Origin: Bedellia somnulentella
Taxonomy: Eukaryota; Arthropoda; Insecta; Lepidoptera; Bedelliidae
DNA length: 64,000 bases
Assembly (NCBI GenBank): GCA_963576735.1
Contig: OY755187.1
Span: 558,001-622,000, forward strand
Direction: 5' to 3'
Shown here: one piece after another, positions 1 through 9,886 of the stretch
Layout of the letters: each line of letters opens with the position of its first letter
How positions within the stretch are numbered: position 1 is the first letter of the stretch
Made by a program: the position numbers and the translations under genes
Notes under the pieces: model-generated
What the model saw: only the letters and a program-made list of their open reading frames with translations
What the model was told of the DNA's origin: nothing
Databases searched by the model: none

Positions 1-884
1 CTTAAGATTGGCCTTAACAAGCGGATCTCGTACATTTTTTAACAGTTTGTCCCTTCTCATTTGAATAATTTCTGCTCTATGACCGCAAATTAGCTGCAAC
101 ATATCTGTAGAAGTCTTGTGAAATTCACCTTTAATAAAAAGTTCCATGACTTTTTCGCTTAGAGCCGGGGCACTAACTGTTTCGGAACTCTGCGCCCAAA
201 GAAGCAGCTTGCGAATTGTCTCTTGGAAAATTTCCGTTTGCTTTATTGAGCAAAAGGTTAGTGCGGCATACGACCTATCTGTATAGGCGAAATGACGAGA
301 TGAGTCATAAGCCTTGATCTCATCATTCGCTTCGAGGTCAATGAAACCTGGGGTATGAGTGTAAAGTTTTTGCACCTCCGCGAAACGTACTTCACTCCAC
401 TACTATCGAGATGCTGAACCTCATTTAGAATTTTTAAGCAAGCCTCAGGCGCTTTCGGGACAGCTGGTTCCTTCAACTTGGTTTCTAATTCAAAATTAAA
501 ACCAAAATTACTGTTAGCCTCCGTGATATCGTACAACTCCTCGCAATTACTAGGTGCGATTGACAAAACATCATCATCATTACCAGCATTACAAAAATTT
601 GGTTCATTACCGTGATTATAGTTTAAGACATTTTTGAGAAAACTCACCTCCTTAGACAATATGTCTAACCTATTTGATTTATGTTTTTTGTTCCTCTTGT
701 TGTGACGACGCCGCTTAGAACGTTTGTTCTTTCGTCGAGGTACATCCGAGACCCCAGAGGATGAACTTTCGGAGCTACTGCTGCTAGTGGTTGAGCTTGA
801 TGAGGATGAGTCACGTGCCAGTCTTTTTCTAGAAGCCTCTGATTTGTTTTGTAAAGTGTCGATAACATCGTCTGTACTAGCCAT
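1..884 (-). pseudogene. Gag-like ORF of a retroelement (possibly DIRS-type), frameshifted, runs off the left edge
   Basis: The start was taken at the ATG giving MASTDD. The N-terminal 70 residues hold a long serine run and then a strongly basic Arg/Lys stretch (about residues 30-65), followed by an acidic middle part. About 160 residues in, near position 385-395, the reading frame shifts. The second frame stays open to base 1 and ends RRDKLLKNVRDPLVKANLK. The basic N-terminus and this C-terminal pattern resemble the first ORF of DIRS/PAT-type tyrosine-recombinase retroelements known from insects; this is from family memory and is not certain. No reverse transcriptase or recombinase is visible because the window ends. 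The single shift may be a mutation or an assembly error. Confidence 0.45.
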
Positions 885-984
885 CCTTAAACACACAAAT
901 ACAACGAATTAACTCAACTATCGATAACTATGTTTACGTAAAGTCGTACGTAAGTCATATTCTATTTTCAATGAATATGTTTTA

Positions 985-1092
985 ATTCATGTCATGCTAA
1001 ACGTGGGTACTCTGAACACCAGGTGACAAAGTCACGTGATTAGTACCTCTGCTAACCCCTTCGGGGATATTCGGCGTGAACGTTTATTTTTA
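985..1092 (+). repeat. SINE 3' fragment
   Basis: This stretch carries AACGTGGGTAC and then CCCCTTCGGGG followed by CGGCGTGAACGTTTAT. The same order of motifs occurs at the 3' end of the tRNA-derived SINE at 58688-59075. The tRNA-like head is absent, so it is a truncated copy. Confidence 0.55.
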
Positions 1093-1564
1093 TATGTTAT
1101 GTATGTTTTAATTAAAGTAAAAGTAGTATCTAAACACACTTTGACAACTTAACAGCGGTATGCATTATAAATTTACTTACGTGAGAGTTTATTCACTTAC
1201 GCTCACACAGAACTAAGGAATTATCAAATATTTCAATATTTCTCTGAAGCTAAAAATAGTATTTTAAAACTTTACTTAGCAATTTGAAATAATTTATCAT
1301 AAATATAAGATTCGGTACACTGCAATTACAAAATGAAATGCTGCTATACTATTCACGGCGGGAAACTAGACGCCAATGAACAATGGCCGCCTTCGTTTCA
1401 CAAGCAAACAAAGAGCGCTGACTGCTGGTGGTGAAAACTGGAACTAGATGTGATAGAGACAGAGGCATAAGCTAGAAAGAGACAGGTATATGGCGGGAAA
1501 CCGGAAAGTGCTATCTCAATCTCAATCAGGTTAAGCTTCGAATATCGGTCAAGTGATTTAATGT
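1093..1564. other. Intergenic stretch, nothing recognised
   Basis: AT-rich sequence with no open frame that resembles a known family. It separates the SINE fragment from the non-LTR element. Confidence 0.4.
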
Positions 1565-1658
1565 TTCCTTTGTAATCCTCCTTCAACACACACTTATAAA
1601 AGAGTGTGTTGAAGGAGCATCATTACTACTGAATATATTAGGATTGGAAGAATACAAT
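1565..1658 (+). repeat. 94-bp direct repeat, copy 1
   Basis: Starts TTCCTTTGTAAT and ends GGAAGAATACAAT. It is nearly the same as 2824-2917 in the same orientation. It holds a near-palindrome (CCTTCAACACAC with its complement) and then sequence that is antisense to the ORF1 of the non-LTR element. The antisense ORF1 continues without a break into 1659. Confidence 0.85.
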
Positions 1659-2565
1659 TTAGGGGCTGAAGTTAAAACATCAGCATATGATTTACTCACA
1701 GGAGGATGCAACTTTTGTGCTTCAGCATAAGATATACACTATGAGCCATAGAGACCTTGATGGTCTTTTGTCTTTCAAATTCAGCACATTTTTTATTTGT
1801 AGCATAATGAGAGCCTTTACACAAACAGCAGCAAACTTCCTCTTCTTCAACCTCACATGTGTGACCAGTATGTTCACCACCACACTTAAAACACCTTGGT
1901 TTGGGCCTGCACTGAGCACGCACATGTCCAAAGCGACAACAGTTATGGCATTGTATTGTCGGGTATATGTATAGATCAATTGGAATTGAATTGTAACAAA
2001 CAAATTTTCTTTTTGGTAAAATTTTCCCATTTATTACGACAGACTCGGTTACTTCAAATTTGGACTCACCATTAATAAAAGTTTTTCGTTTAATTCTACG
2101 TACTTTTATTATTCATCCACATCCAATAGGTACATTCATATTTTCGATTATTTCCTCATCATTCCATTCCTGAGGAACTCCTCTAACTATACCCATACGG
2201 TTTACTTGAAAAAAAGGTATAAATGCCTTATAAAGGGGTGACAATTTCTCGTGATAGATAAAGGAATTAGCTCCTTGAAATGATTTAAAGCTAATTGATA
2301 TTTTATTGCGTCCAATTTTTTTTAGACTTCCATTTACAATATCATTAATATTATTTGCACGTAAAAATTTACCAAATGAAACTGGATGGAATGTCGTATT
2401 CTGGTTTTGGGAAGATATTTCTCTTATTATATGAACTGTAAATGGCCCAACATCATCAGATCCATATACCGTCCTGCTCAGTCTTGGTTTAGAGGTAGGG
2501 TCTTTTTCTATGAAAGTATTGGTTGGATCAACAGTCTTTTTATTATCAGGGTCTTGCGCAATGAA
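1599..2565 (-). pseudogene. Non-LTR retrotransposon ORF1, central part, inverted relative to ORF2
   Basis: Read on the minus strand this is a gag-type ORF1 with one in-frame stop near 2110 and a slipped frame near 1735. It ends in paired CCHC-like zinc knuckles, CFKCGGEHTGHTC and CCLCKGSHYATNKKC (about 1800-1905), followed by an FERQKTIK-like linker. That arrangement is typical of ORF1 in I-clade and related non-LTR elements, where the protein binds element RNA. The rest of the same element (ORF1 C-terminus and ORF2) is on the plus strand to the right, so this part has been inverted. The N-terminus cannot be fixed because a stop lies upstream in the frame. Confidence 0.8.
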
Positions 2566-2823
2566 TCACCAGCTCCAGGCTCGGACCATATGTCAGTGGT
2601 GAACATCAAGTGTTCTAAGTTATTAATCAAGTCTTGTATCTTTTTTAGTTTAGGATAAACGTCCCCTTAAATGGTATCTTGGCACACCAAAAAGCATGAG
2701 TCGTCGAAAGCCAATACCTTCTACAAAATTGAACGGCAAGTCTTGAACAGCTGAACAGCCAACATTTCGCATATCAATTTATCAAGTTGTCAGCTTTTTT
2801 CATGAGACAATTCCCTATGCTGA

Positions 2824-2917
2824 TTCCTTTGTAATGCTCCTTCAACACACTCTTATAAAAGAGTGTGTTGAAGGAGCATCATTACTACTGAATATATTAG
2901 GATTGGAAGAATACAAT
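2824..2917 (+). repeat. 94-bp direct repeat, copy 2, with a 20-bp-arm hairpin
   Basis: Second copy of 1565-1658. Positions 2835-2854 (TGCTCCTTCAACACACTCTT) pair perfectly with 2859-2878 across a 4-base ATAA spacer. The hairpin sits where ORF1 sequence turns from antisense to sense; sense ORF1 resumes at 2918. Confidence 0.85.
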
Positions 2918-3178
2918 CTTATGAAGACAGTTTTTCTAAAACCCCGTTCTCCTCCTAGGTCTAGCAAAGGTTATGACAAAGCAGCTCATGAAGCCATCAT
3001 TAATAAAAATAGAATTCCCTCTCTGTCCAATGGTTGTGCCCTTAAAGCCTGTAATAATCAAAATGAAAACAACATCAATGTTGATCATTCTATTGCCGAA
3101 ATAATAATTTCTTTGTTGAACACTGATCCAACAGAACACTTAATCTTCACCGTCCAACGCTGCTCCCCTTTTACATGA
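2918..3178 (+). pseudogene. Non-LTR ORF1, C-terminal part
   Basis: Plus-strand frame with TVFLKPRSPPRSSKGYDKAA-type basic sequence and a stop at 3176-3178. It is polar, with a Ser/Pro/Arg-rich part and then an Asn-rich part, as expected for the tail of a non-LTR ORF1. It leads directly into ORF2, whose first Met is 30 bases downstream. It belongs to the same element as the inverted part at 1599-2565. Confidence 0.65.
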
Positions 3179-3207
3179 AATAACTAAGATTTTATCGTCA
3201 CTCAATA

Positions 3208-4811
3208 ATGGATCATCGTCCGTCCAACCCAAACATAATACAATGGAACTGCCGCAGTATTAGATCTAAAAAATCTGATCATATTTATTTAGTTAATAAA
3301 TATCAACCCTTTCTTCTAGCTTTGCAAGAAACACGGTTGAATCCTGAAAATTATTTTAAATTTAATATTTTAGGTTATACTTAGGTTAGTGATAATAGAT
3401 TAGATGGGTATGGTATGGTGGTGTTAAAAAATCATTGAATTTTAAACATGTGCCAATATCAGCTCATAGTGATACATTTGTAATAAGTGCTATTTATTTA
3501 AACAAAGTTTGTTATGTTTCAATTTATATCCCTCGACCAACTTTTGCCATTTTTAATGAAATAGAAATAATTTTATCTTCTTTACCTAAACCTTTAATCA
3601 TTTTGGGAGATTTCAATTGTCAACATTCTGCATGAGGAAGCACTATTGCAAGTGCCCCCTCTCCTTGTGCTGCTAATTTGTTAAACATGTGTGACTCACT
3701 CAATCTCTGCATTTTAAATACTGGTCGCGCTACTCGACGAACAAAAATGTATGAGGGTATTAGTGCACCTGATCTCAGTATGTGTTCCGCATCTCTAGCT
3801 TCTTCCTTAGATTGGCTACTTTTACCTTCAACATACGGAAGTGATTATCCTCTCCTTATTAGTTTTCCCTCAAACTTAATCAAAGTGCCGAGTAAATGTT
3901 ACACTCCTAGATTTAAGCATCATTTAAAAATTCAGATTGGGATACATTTAAAGAAAAGGTGGAAAACAAAATGTCTACCTTTCCTTTAATTGAATTAGGG
4001 ACAGAAACAGCATGGTCTGAAGCTCTTACTAAAGCAATCATAGAATCTGCTGACTGTACTTTTGATCGAAAGAAAAGACAAGGCGAATGTATACCATCCC
4101 CCCCTTGGTGGGACTTAGAATGTAGTACTTCTGTGAAAAAGAGAAAAGAGGCGGAAATAAACTATAATTTATACCCAAGCAACGAAAATTTTGATGCATT
4201 AACCAGTCAAATAAATCAAACTCGTAAACTTTTGAAACAGAAGAAATTTGACGGTTGGCGCAACTACTGCACTTCCTTCTCACCAAATTCTTGTCCATCA
4301 GTTGTTTGGAGAAACATAAGACGGTTTAAGTGTGCGTTTAAAGAACATGGTCCAAAATCAATGGCTCCTGCTCTAGCTGAGGAGTTTATGGATAAGTTAG
4401 CCCCTGACTCTGTTTCTTTAAATACTCACTTTTCACCTTTTGTTGGATCTACTACGTCTACGTGTGATCATAATGATCTGAATTCTCCATTCAGTTTTGA
4501 TGAAATTAAATGTGTTCTTTCAAATTTGAAAGATTCATCGCCGGGTGTTGATGTACTATATACTTTCATCATTAATTTGAGTGATCCATTTATTTTATAT
4601 TTTTTAAATTTAATTAATTCTATTGCAATATCTGGAAACATTCCCAATACTTGGAGAACTCAGGAAATAATTCCAATTTTAAAAGGTGGTAAATGCCCGT
4701 CTCTATCTTCATCTTACAGGCCAATAGCTTTATCTTCAGTTTTGCTCAAAATTGCCGAGTATTTAATTAAAAACAGGTTGGATTGGTTTGTGGAAAGTAG
4801 TAGTTTATTAA
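3208..4811 (+). pseudogene. Non-LTR ORF2: AP-endonuclease and start of reverse transcriptase
   Basis: The ATG at 3208 opens an endonuclease domain with IIQWNCRSIRSK at the N-terminus, QETRL, and ILGDFNCQHS near 3600. These are the APE-like nuclease motifs that nick the target DNA. Stops near 3383 and 3633 and frame changes near 3430 and 3950 break it. From 3959 a 293-codon frame carries the linker and the RT fingers (SYRPIALSSVLLKIAEYLIK). The frame is cut at 4811 by a MITE and resumes in register at 5746. The catalytic YADD region is absent because the element is truncated further on. Motif style suggests the I clade. Confidence 0.85.
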
Positions 4812-5742
4812 GGGCCAGTTTCACAGAGTCTTACAGATAAAGTTTCAGATAGTTGTCTGACACATCACTTTATCTGATAGATAAAAGTGGCTGATATATT
4901 TTGTAGGTTTCACCGTCTATCTATTAGATAAATTACCCGTTAGTTAAATTTACCTGCCAGATAACAATAAACAAGACGGCAACGTCGCTTTTATGCGTTT
5001 AGGTTTAACATTTGTGAATTAAGTCTTATTAAAAACATTTTGAATTGTCATAAAACCAACAGTTTTATTATAAATACAATCAGAAACAATGTTTTTTATT
5101 TAGAAAAATGCTTTTCAATGTTTGTTACCGTGTATATGTCACACAATTATGAATTACGATTTAAGAGCTTTCGTGAGAAATGGAATCTCGAAACGCAACG
5201 CAGATGCTGTTGGACAACCGAGTGAAGTGTTTGTTTATTCAACTTTGTTTTGCTTTTTTGCTGTGTTGAGTTTCGTTTTTCTAGTATTTATTAATATTTT
5301 TGATTATTACCCGGAAGCCACAGAATATATCGCAATTTGCCCGATAATCGTAATAATTATTTACATACAGTTGCGTTTAAATAAGGTTCTCGAATTTAAA
5401 TGCATGATCAAAATTGAAAATATAAAATTTATTTACTTACTAGTCCGTAGTAGTTTTTATTTCACTTTCTACTAACGTGAGAATATTAATAACAGCACTT
5501 CTTATTACAATTTGAACATTGGTAAAGCAGTTTCATAATTTACCGTCTACAAGTGGCGGAATATTACAAAAAAAATGTGAAAAAAGTTTCTTATCTGCCG
5601 GATAAGAATTTAACAGTCACTTGATGTGACTGATAAGATACCAGGGAGTTTATCTGCAAGATATCACTATCTGAGACCTGTGAAACCGAAACTTGTTGTT
5701 TATCCGACAGATAAGTGCCGTTGTGAGTGGTGAAACTGGCCC
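4812..5742. mobile_element. Harbinger-type MITE, 931 bp, TAA target duplication
   Basis: The ends are GGGCCAGTTTCAC and its complement GTGAAACTGGCCC. TAA lies immediately outside both ends (4809-4811 and 5743-5745). Removing the element and one TAA restores the RT reading frame. Both subterminal regions hold many TTATCTG/AGATAA motifs, several as small palindromes (for example CTTATCTGCCGGATAAG near 5590). GGGCC ends with a TWA 3-bp duplication are typical of the PIF/Harbinger superfamily. It has no transposase. A hydrophobic frame at 5122-5475 matches nothing I know. Confidence 0.9.
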
Positions 5743-5745
5743 TAA

Positions 5746-5823
5746 GTAATTCACAATATGGTTTTCGTCGAGGCAGAAGTACAATCGATTGTATTAGTTT
5801 GTTAGTCACAGATATACGCATTA
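5746..5823 (+). pseudogene. Non-LTR ORF2 continued, RT palm start, truncated
   Basis: Continues the RT frame with QYGFRRGRSTIDCI, the usual RT domain sequence before the catalytic core. It stops abruptly at about 5823, where AGAGGTGGGTAAGTAC, a hAT-like terminus, begins. The rest of the RT is not found downstream. Confidence 0.75.
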
Positions 5824-7030
5824 GAGGTGGGTAAGTACGTGGATTATCAAAACTGTAATGGTACTCAGTATTCACGATCAATAATGAGTACCGATACTGT
5901 GTATCAGTATTCAACAGTATTTTTAAAATTGTGTATTGGCGGAGGCGGATGGATAGTGCGCATAAATGGACTGACTGGTACGGGCTTTAAGGTACCTTAA
6001 CGAGCGATTGTATTAGGAAGTATTATACCTACTAATTTACCATAGATGAAATCAATTTTACGGTTAAGAATCAACTTCAAGTTTCCTTCATACTTTATCC
6101 AGGCATAGGACTGGCTGATTTTTACTATAGATTTGCTTTTTATACTTTTATCACGTCAAAAAACGGTAGGAAGGTAGCAGGCGTATTTAAAAGTTGATTT
6201 TATGTACATACAGCTAGCTATGTACAAATCACTAAATCACTTAAAATTAACAAAGAATATAATACAAGAATATACATTATAAATACATATTTACAATATC
6301 TACAACAGATTTTACTAAGAATTTACACTATATCCAGATAAGTATTTAAAAAAGTAAGTTTTTGTACATTTGCCCCCGTAAGCCGTGTTCGGCGATCACT
6401 GACTATAAGCCCCGTTTTTCTAAAGATCCGTTCACAAGGAACGGATGTCGCCATAATGTTGGCATTTTTTGCCAAATTTGCCAGGTTAGGGTAGGTAAAC
6501 TTGTGTTCCCGCCACTACTGCAGGGGACAACTCCAGGACCCGTCTTGCTTGAACACTGGCAACATGTCATCATTTAGGTAAGTATCAATTTCTTTTATGG
6601 CCTTTGATGTCGGCGTACCAACCACCACCTGCTGCCCAACAAGATCCTGCAGCACAGACCACGGCGAGAATTTGTCGTGTTGATTGGTGGTTGTCGTTGG
6701 CGGCTGTGGGTTTGTATTAAGGTTCATTATGGTATCTTGGGATATTTCGTCTACAAGTATATCCTGAACGCGTTTTCGTGTGTTTCTGGCTTCGTTTGGA
6801 TCAGCAAATAGCGCTAGTTTATACCGCGGATCGAGGAATGTGCACACGGAAAAGGTTCTGCTACGTTCGATGTTAAAGAACCTTGATTCCAGTCCTGCCC
6901 GCAGCTGGCGCACCACTACAAGGGTTGTCTGGCTTAAATTTTCTGATAACATTCTGTCGCACCCAGTTTTGAGACATCTTGTCATTACAATAACGGAGCT
7001 GGCTGACATGTAATTCTGACCGCTCATCGA
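5824..7030 (-). pseudogene. hAT transposase remnant (ZBED-like), C-terminal half
   Basis: The minus-strand frame from 7027 to about 6360 covers the end of a hAT transposase: CTFLDPRYKLALF, then after one frame change near 6515 the C-terminal dimerisation domain with NLAKNANIMATSVPCERIF and DRRTRL. These are signatures of ZBED-type hAT elements. The N-terminal BED finger and first catalytic residues are missing. The left end (AGAGGTGGG) looks like a hAT terminus placed in the non-LTR RT, but I found no matching right end or 8-bp duplication. 5850-6350 is non-coding element sequence. Confidence 0.75.
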
Positions 7031-7386
7031 CTCAGTGGCGTCATCGAACTGTTAAAAATGAAAAAATGATACCCTTTTTAAAAAGAAAACTTATATTGAA
7101 TTTTTAAATAACTAGGTACATGAACACACTGGATTTTGAATATAGTTAGAATTTGATGTTGACCGTAGGATGATTGGATCGGGACTGAGCGGAGCGGATA
7201 GGAATCGGTAAGGGAAAAGGAGCTGAGTCAGGATTATGTTGAGTTCAGTTAGTTATTGCTGTTAAGGGATGAAAGGAGTATAGGTCAGCAATACAGGGTG
7301 CATAGGGTGGATATAACAGCCCCCCGGATAAGAGGAAACTACGAGAAAAAAAAGACACATCTCGGAGTTTCTAAAAGCGGCATCGA
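7031..7386. other. Intergenic stretch, nothing recognised
   Basis: Contains purine-rich sequence near 7170-7230. No family assigned. It separates the hAT remnant from the Copia remnant. Confidence 0.35.
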
Positions 7387-8466
7387 ATGCGAGGTGAGTT
7401 AGAGTCGGGAAGATCAGAAGCTGATTCTCCATCAACTGGAGGAAGGTGTGAAACTCTTTTGGCGTCGATTTATCTAATAATGAATCTGTTGTACAAGAAG
7501 TTGTTGACACATGATGAGCAAGTTGAAATGAATTCTTTATCTAATGATTCATTAATAGAAAATGAACATATCAATATTAATTTACCTGATGATGCAAATG
7601 TAAATATAGAAAATACTAGGCCTGTACGTGAACATAACCTATTAGGTTCAGAGATTATGAAATGAACTATTTATCAGATTTATAAGCTATAAATAGTGAT
7701 AAAGCTATTTTTGGTTGAAAGCTATGCGAGAAAAATATCATTCTCTTATGTTACATAAAGTATGGGATATTGTAGATACACCTAAAGATGCAAACATTAT
7801 TAAGTGTAAATGGTTATTCAAAGAGAAAGTAGATCCTAGCGGGCAATTTGAAATATATAAAGCTGGTTTAGTTGCAAAAGGTTTGAATCAAATGTATGGT
7901 ATTGATTACCAAGAAACTTTTTCACCTGTAGATCGTCACTGCACATTGCGTTATTATTTGCTATTAGTGTTGAGTATGATATGGATATTGAACTAATTGA
8001 TGTAAATACTGCTTTTTTGCATGGCAATTTATCAGAAACTATATATATGGAACAACCTGATGGTTTTGTTGTTGAAGGACAACATAAAGTTTGTTTGCTA
8101 AGAAAAAACTTATATGGTCTTACGCAAGCAAGTCGTGCTTGGAATGAAAAAGTTAACGAAGTATTGATTACATATGGCTTTATACAATTAAAGAGCGAAA
8201 AATGTGTATATATTAAAGATGCAGTTATTATTGCACTTCATGTTAATGTTTTTTTTGTTTTTAGTTCTGATAGGCAGCAAAAAGAAAAACTTTACAAATT
8301 ACTTAAGTTTCATTTCGATATTAAGTTGCTGGGACCTGTCAAACAAGCACTAGGTATGAAAGTGGACCGAGATAGGGAGAACGGTACTTTAACTCAATCG
8401 GATTATATTAATAATGTTTTGATTAGATTCGGAATTGAAAATTGTAACCCAATTTCATGTGATTAA
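7387..8466 (+). pseudogene. Ty1/copia reverse transcriptase, degraded
   Basis: Three plus-strand frames make up a copia-type RT: KVWDIVDTPKDANIIKCKWLFK (7740-7830), GIDYQETFSPV, DVNTAFLHGNL, QPDGFV and LRKNLYGLTQASRAWN. These are standard RVT_2 signatures for the polymerase that copies element RNA. The upstream frame (7500-7660) looks like the integrase-RT linker. It is broken by a stop at about 7663 and by frame changes near 7715 and 7980. The catalytic YVDD box reads HVNV, so the enzyme would be inactive. No RNase H or LTR is seen downstream. Confidence 0.9.
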
Positions 8467-8894
8467 TATATCCATTTTTACGTATTGGTGTTTACTTTAA
8501 CACATATTTTGCACCTAACGGTATTATCGTCCACTCTACTAAAATAGTCCCAAATAACACCTTTTGGTCTCATTGATAGTAATTAACGTAAGGAATGAAG
8601 TAAAAGTAATTATGGGAGGCGCCGCGTGCGAGCGTAAACAATGCAATGACAATCAATCTGTAACTAGACAAACAGTACAAGTTCCTACAATTAACATTAC
8701 GCTAGTACTAAACTTGTTTACATGTTACCATCTCCGTCTTCTTTAATACAGCGAGACCTTTGTCTCTCACACACAAACGTTTCTTTTCAACAAAGGTTAT
8801 AACTTAGTATTTTCTAAGACTTTCACGATTGCACATTATAATTGAAACAACTATTGATTTTCGGATATTTTAATCGCGTGTAATTATATTGTTT
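8467..8894. other. Unassigned stretch between Copia and Penelope-like remnants
   Basis: No recognisable coding sequence. A short GC-richer patch (GGGAGGCGCCGCGTGCGAGC) lies near 8613. Confidence 0.3.
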
Positions 8895-9238
8895 TTAAGG
8901 CCCGACGTTTCGAAAACTTTTTAGTTATCATGGTCACGGGAAGACTGAGGTGTTATTTGTCAGTATACAGTACTATAAAATTATTAATACTAACTACCTT
9001 CACAAAATTTAAGTTACATTTGCGTTTAAAATTTGCTAAGTACAAAAAGAGTTAATGTTATCTGGAGTCTTGCTAGTGTTCTTCCCTTGCTTAGTTTTGC
9101 TAATGATCGGGTTCCAAGCAGGTGGTACTCGTAATTGCCAACCATCATCTCTATTGAAGTTTGGATGTTTCTTTATTCCAATAGATTCGCGTATCATTTT
9201 AGGTAGCAATCGATTATGGGTCGATAGCAAGAGAGAAT
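8895..9238 (-). mobile_element. Penelope-like element, 3' end
   Basis: A short minus-strand frame (9238-9039) has IRESIGIKKHPNFNRDDGW, which matches the conserved end of the GIY-YIG-bearing polyprotein of Penelope-like elements as I remember it. Downstream (8900-8951) is a GACGTTTCGAAAAC and CATGGTCACGGGAAG pair of motifs that I have seen in arthropod repeats. Only the tail is present. The upstream edge is fused to an inverted Copia scrap at 9239. Confidence 0.5.
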
Positions 9239-9326
9239 CAGCTTTATATATTTTCAAATTGCCCGCTAGGATCTACTTTCTCTTTGAATACCCATTTACA
9301 CTTAATAATGTTTGCATCTTTAGGTG
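9239..9326 (-). repeat. Inverted Copia RT fragment
   Basis: On the minus strand this repeats the Copia sequence at about 7784-7868 (encoding PKDANIIKCKW and onward) with only a few differences. It is joined to Penelope-like sequence on one side and to a gypsy LTR at 9327 on the other. Confidence 0.85.
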
Positions 9327-9460
9327 TGTGAAGATTGGAGTACTTAGGTAAGAAGTAATACTGCAGCGAAGTGTTGAATAACGAACTAACTTATCATTTA
9401 TTTACTCATCAGTATTTATACATTACAAACTAAGCGTCATCATAAATTATGCACGCTACA
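9327..9460 (-). repeat. Gypsy-A LTR, 3' copy
   Basis: 134 bp, TGTGAAGATT to GCACGCTACA on the plus strand, so TG...CA. It matches 38390-38520 with about three substitutions and a 3-bp indel. On the minus strand it is preceded by the purine tract AAGGGGGAGAG, the expected polypurine primer, which makes it the 3' LTR. Confidence 0.9.
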
Positions 9461-9469
9461 AATACTCTC

Positions 9470-9748
9470 CCCCTTGGGAAGAAAAAGGAATTCAAAAATG
9501 AGTGCTTTAAACTGGAGGCTTCGTTGCAATTGATTCGCTCTGGTGAAATCTGTCATCGCCCACTTCTTGACTCGTTCTCTGCATATATTCCATATGATGT
9601 AAAGCACTATTATTGGGAGGGCTGTTAGTGCGGTCACCGATCCGGATGTTGATTCTACAGCCATCTTCTGTAGGATTTTATCCTTTTCCATCTGGGCAGC
9701 TTGCTGAGATATGATGATGTGCTCATCCTTCGAGTATTGGTTGCCCAT
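9470..9748 (-). CDS. Small ORF of Gypsy-A: putative myristoylated one-pass membrane protein
   Basis: About 90 residues between the integrase and the 3' LTR, on the element's own strand. It begins MGNQYS, which fits the N-myristoylation consensus (Gly2, Ser6). A polar acidic stretch follows with EHIIISQQAA. Then comes one hydrophobic segment, ALTALPIIVLYIIW (about residues 43-56), and a basic tail (CRERVKKW). The last 25 residues before the stop at 9440 run into the polypurine tract and LTR, so the true end is probably earlier or shifted. I recall similar short MGN...EIII ORFs in insect gypsy elements but know no function. Lipid anchoring and a membrane role are inferences from sequence. Confidence 0.6.
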
Positions 9749-9886
9749 TTTTCTGGTAGATTTGTGAAACGATGTTATTCGCTGGCTCTGGATTGAAGCT
9801 GATTCGCCTTCTTATAATTTGTGAATTGACTTGAAAAATATTTCTATATATACTTTTTCTTTTGCGCCAATTGCAAATTGTAATGA

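Noticed and set aside
5122..5475. 117-codon hydrophobic frame inside the Harbinger-type MITE
   Set aside because: Very AT-rich; the hydrophobic runs follow from T-rich codons; no family resemblance or supporting context.
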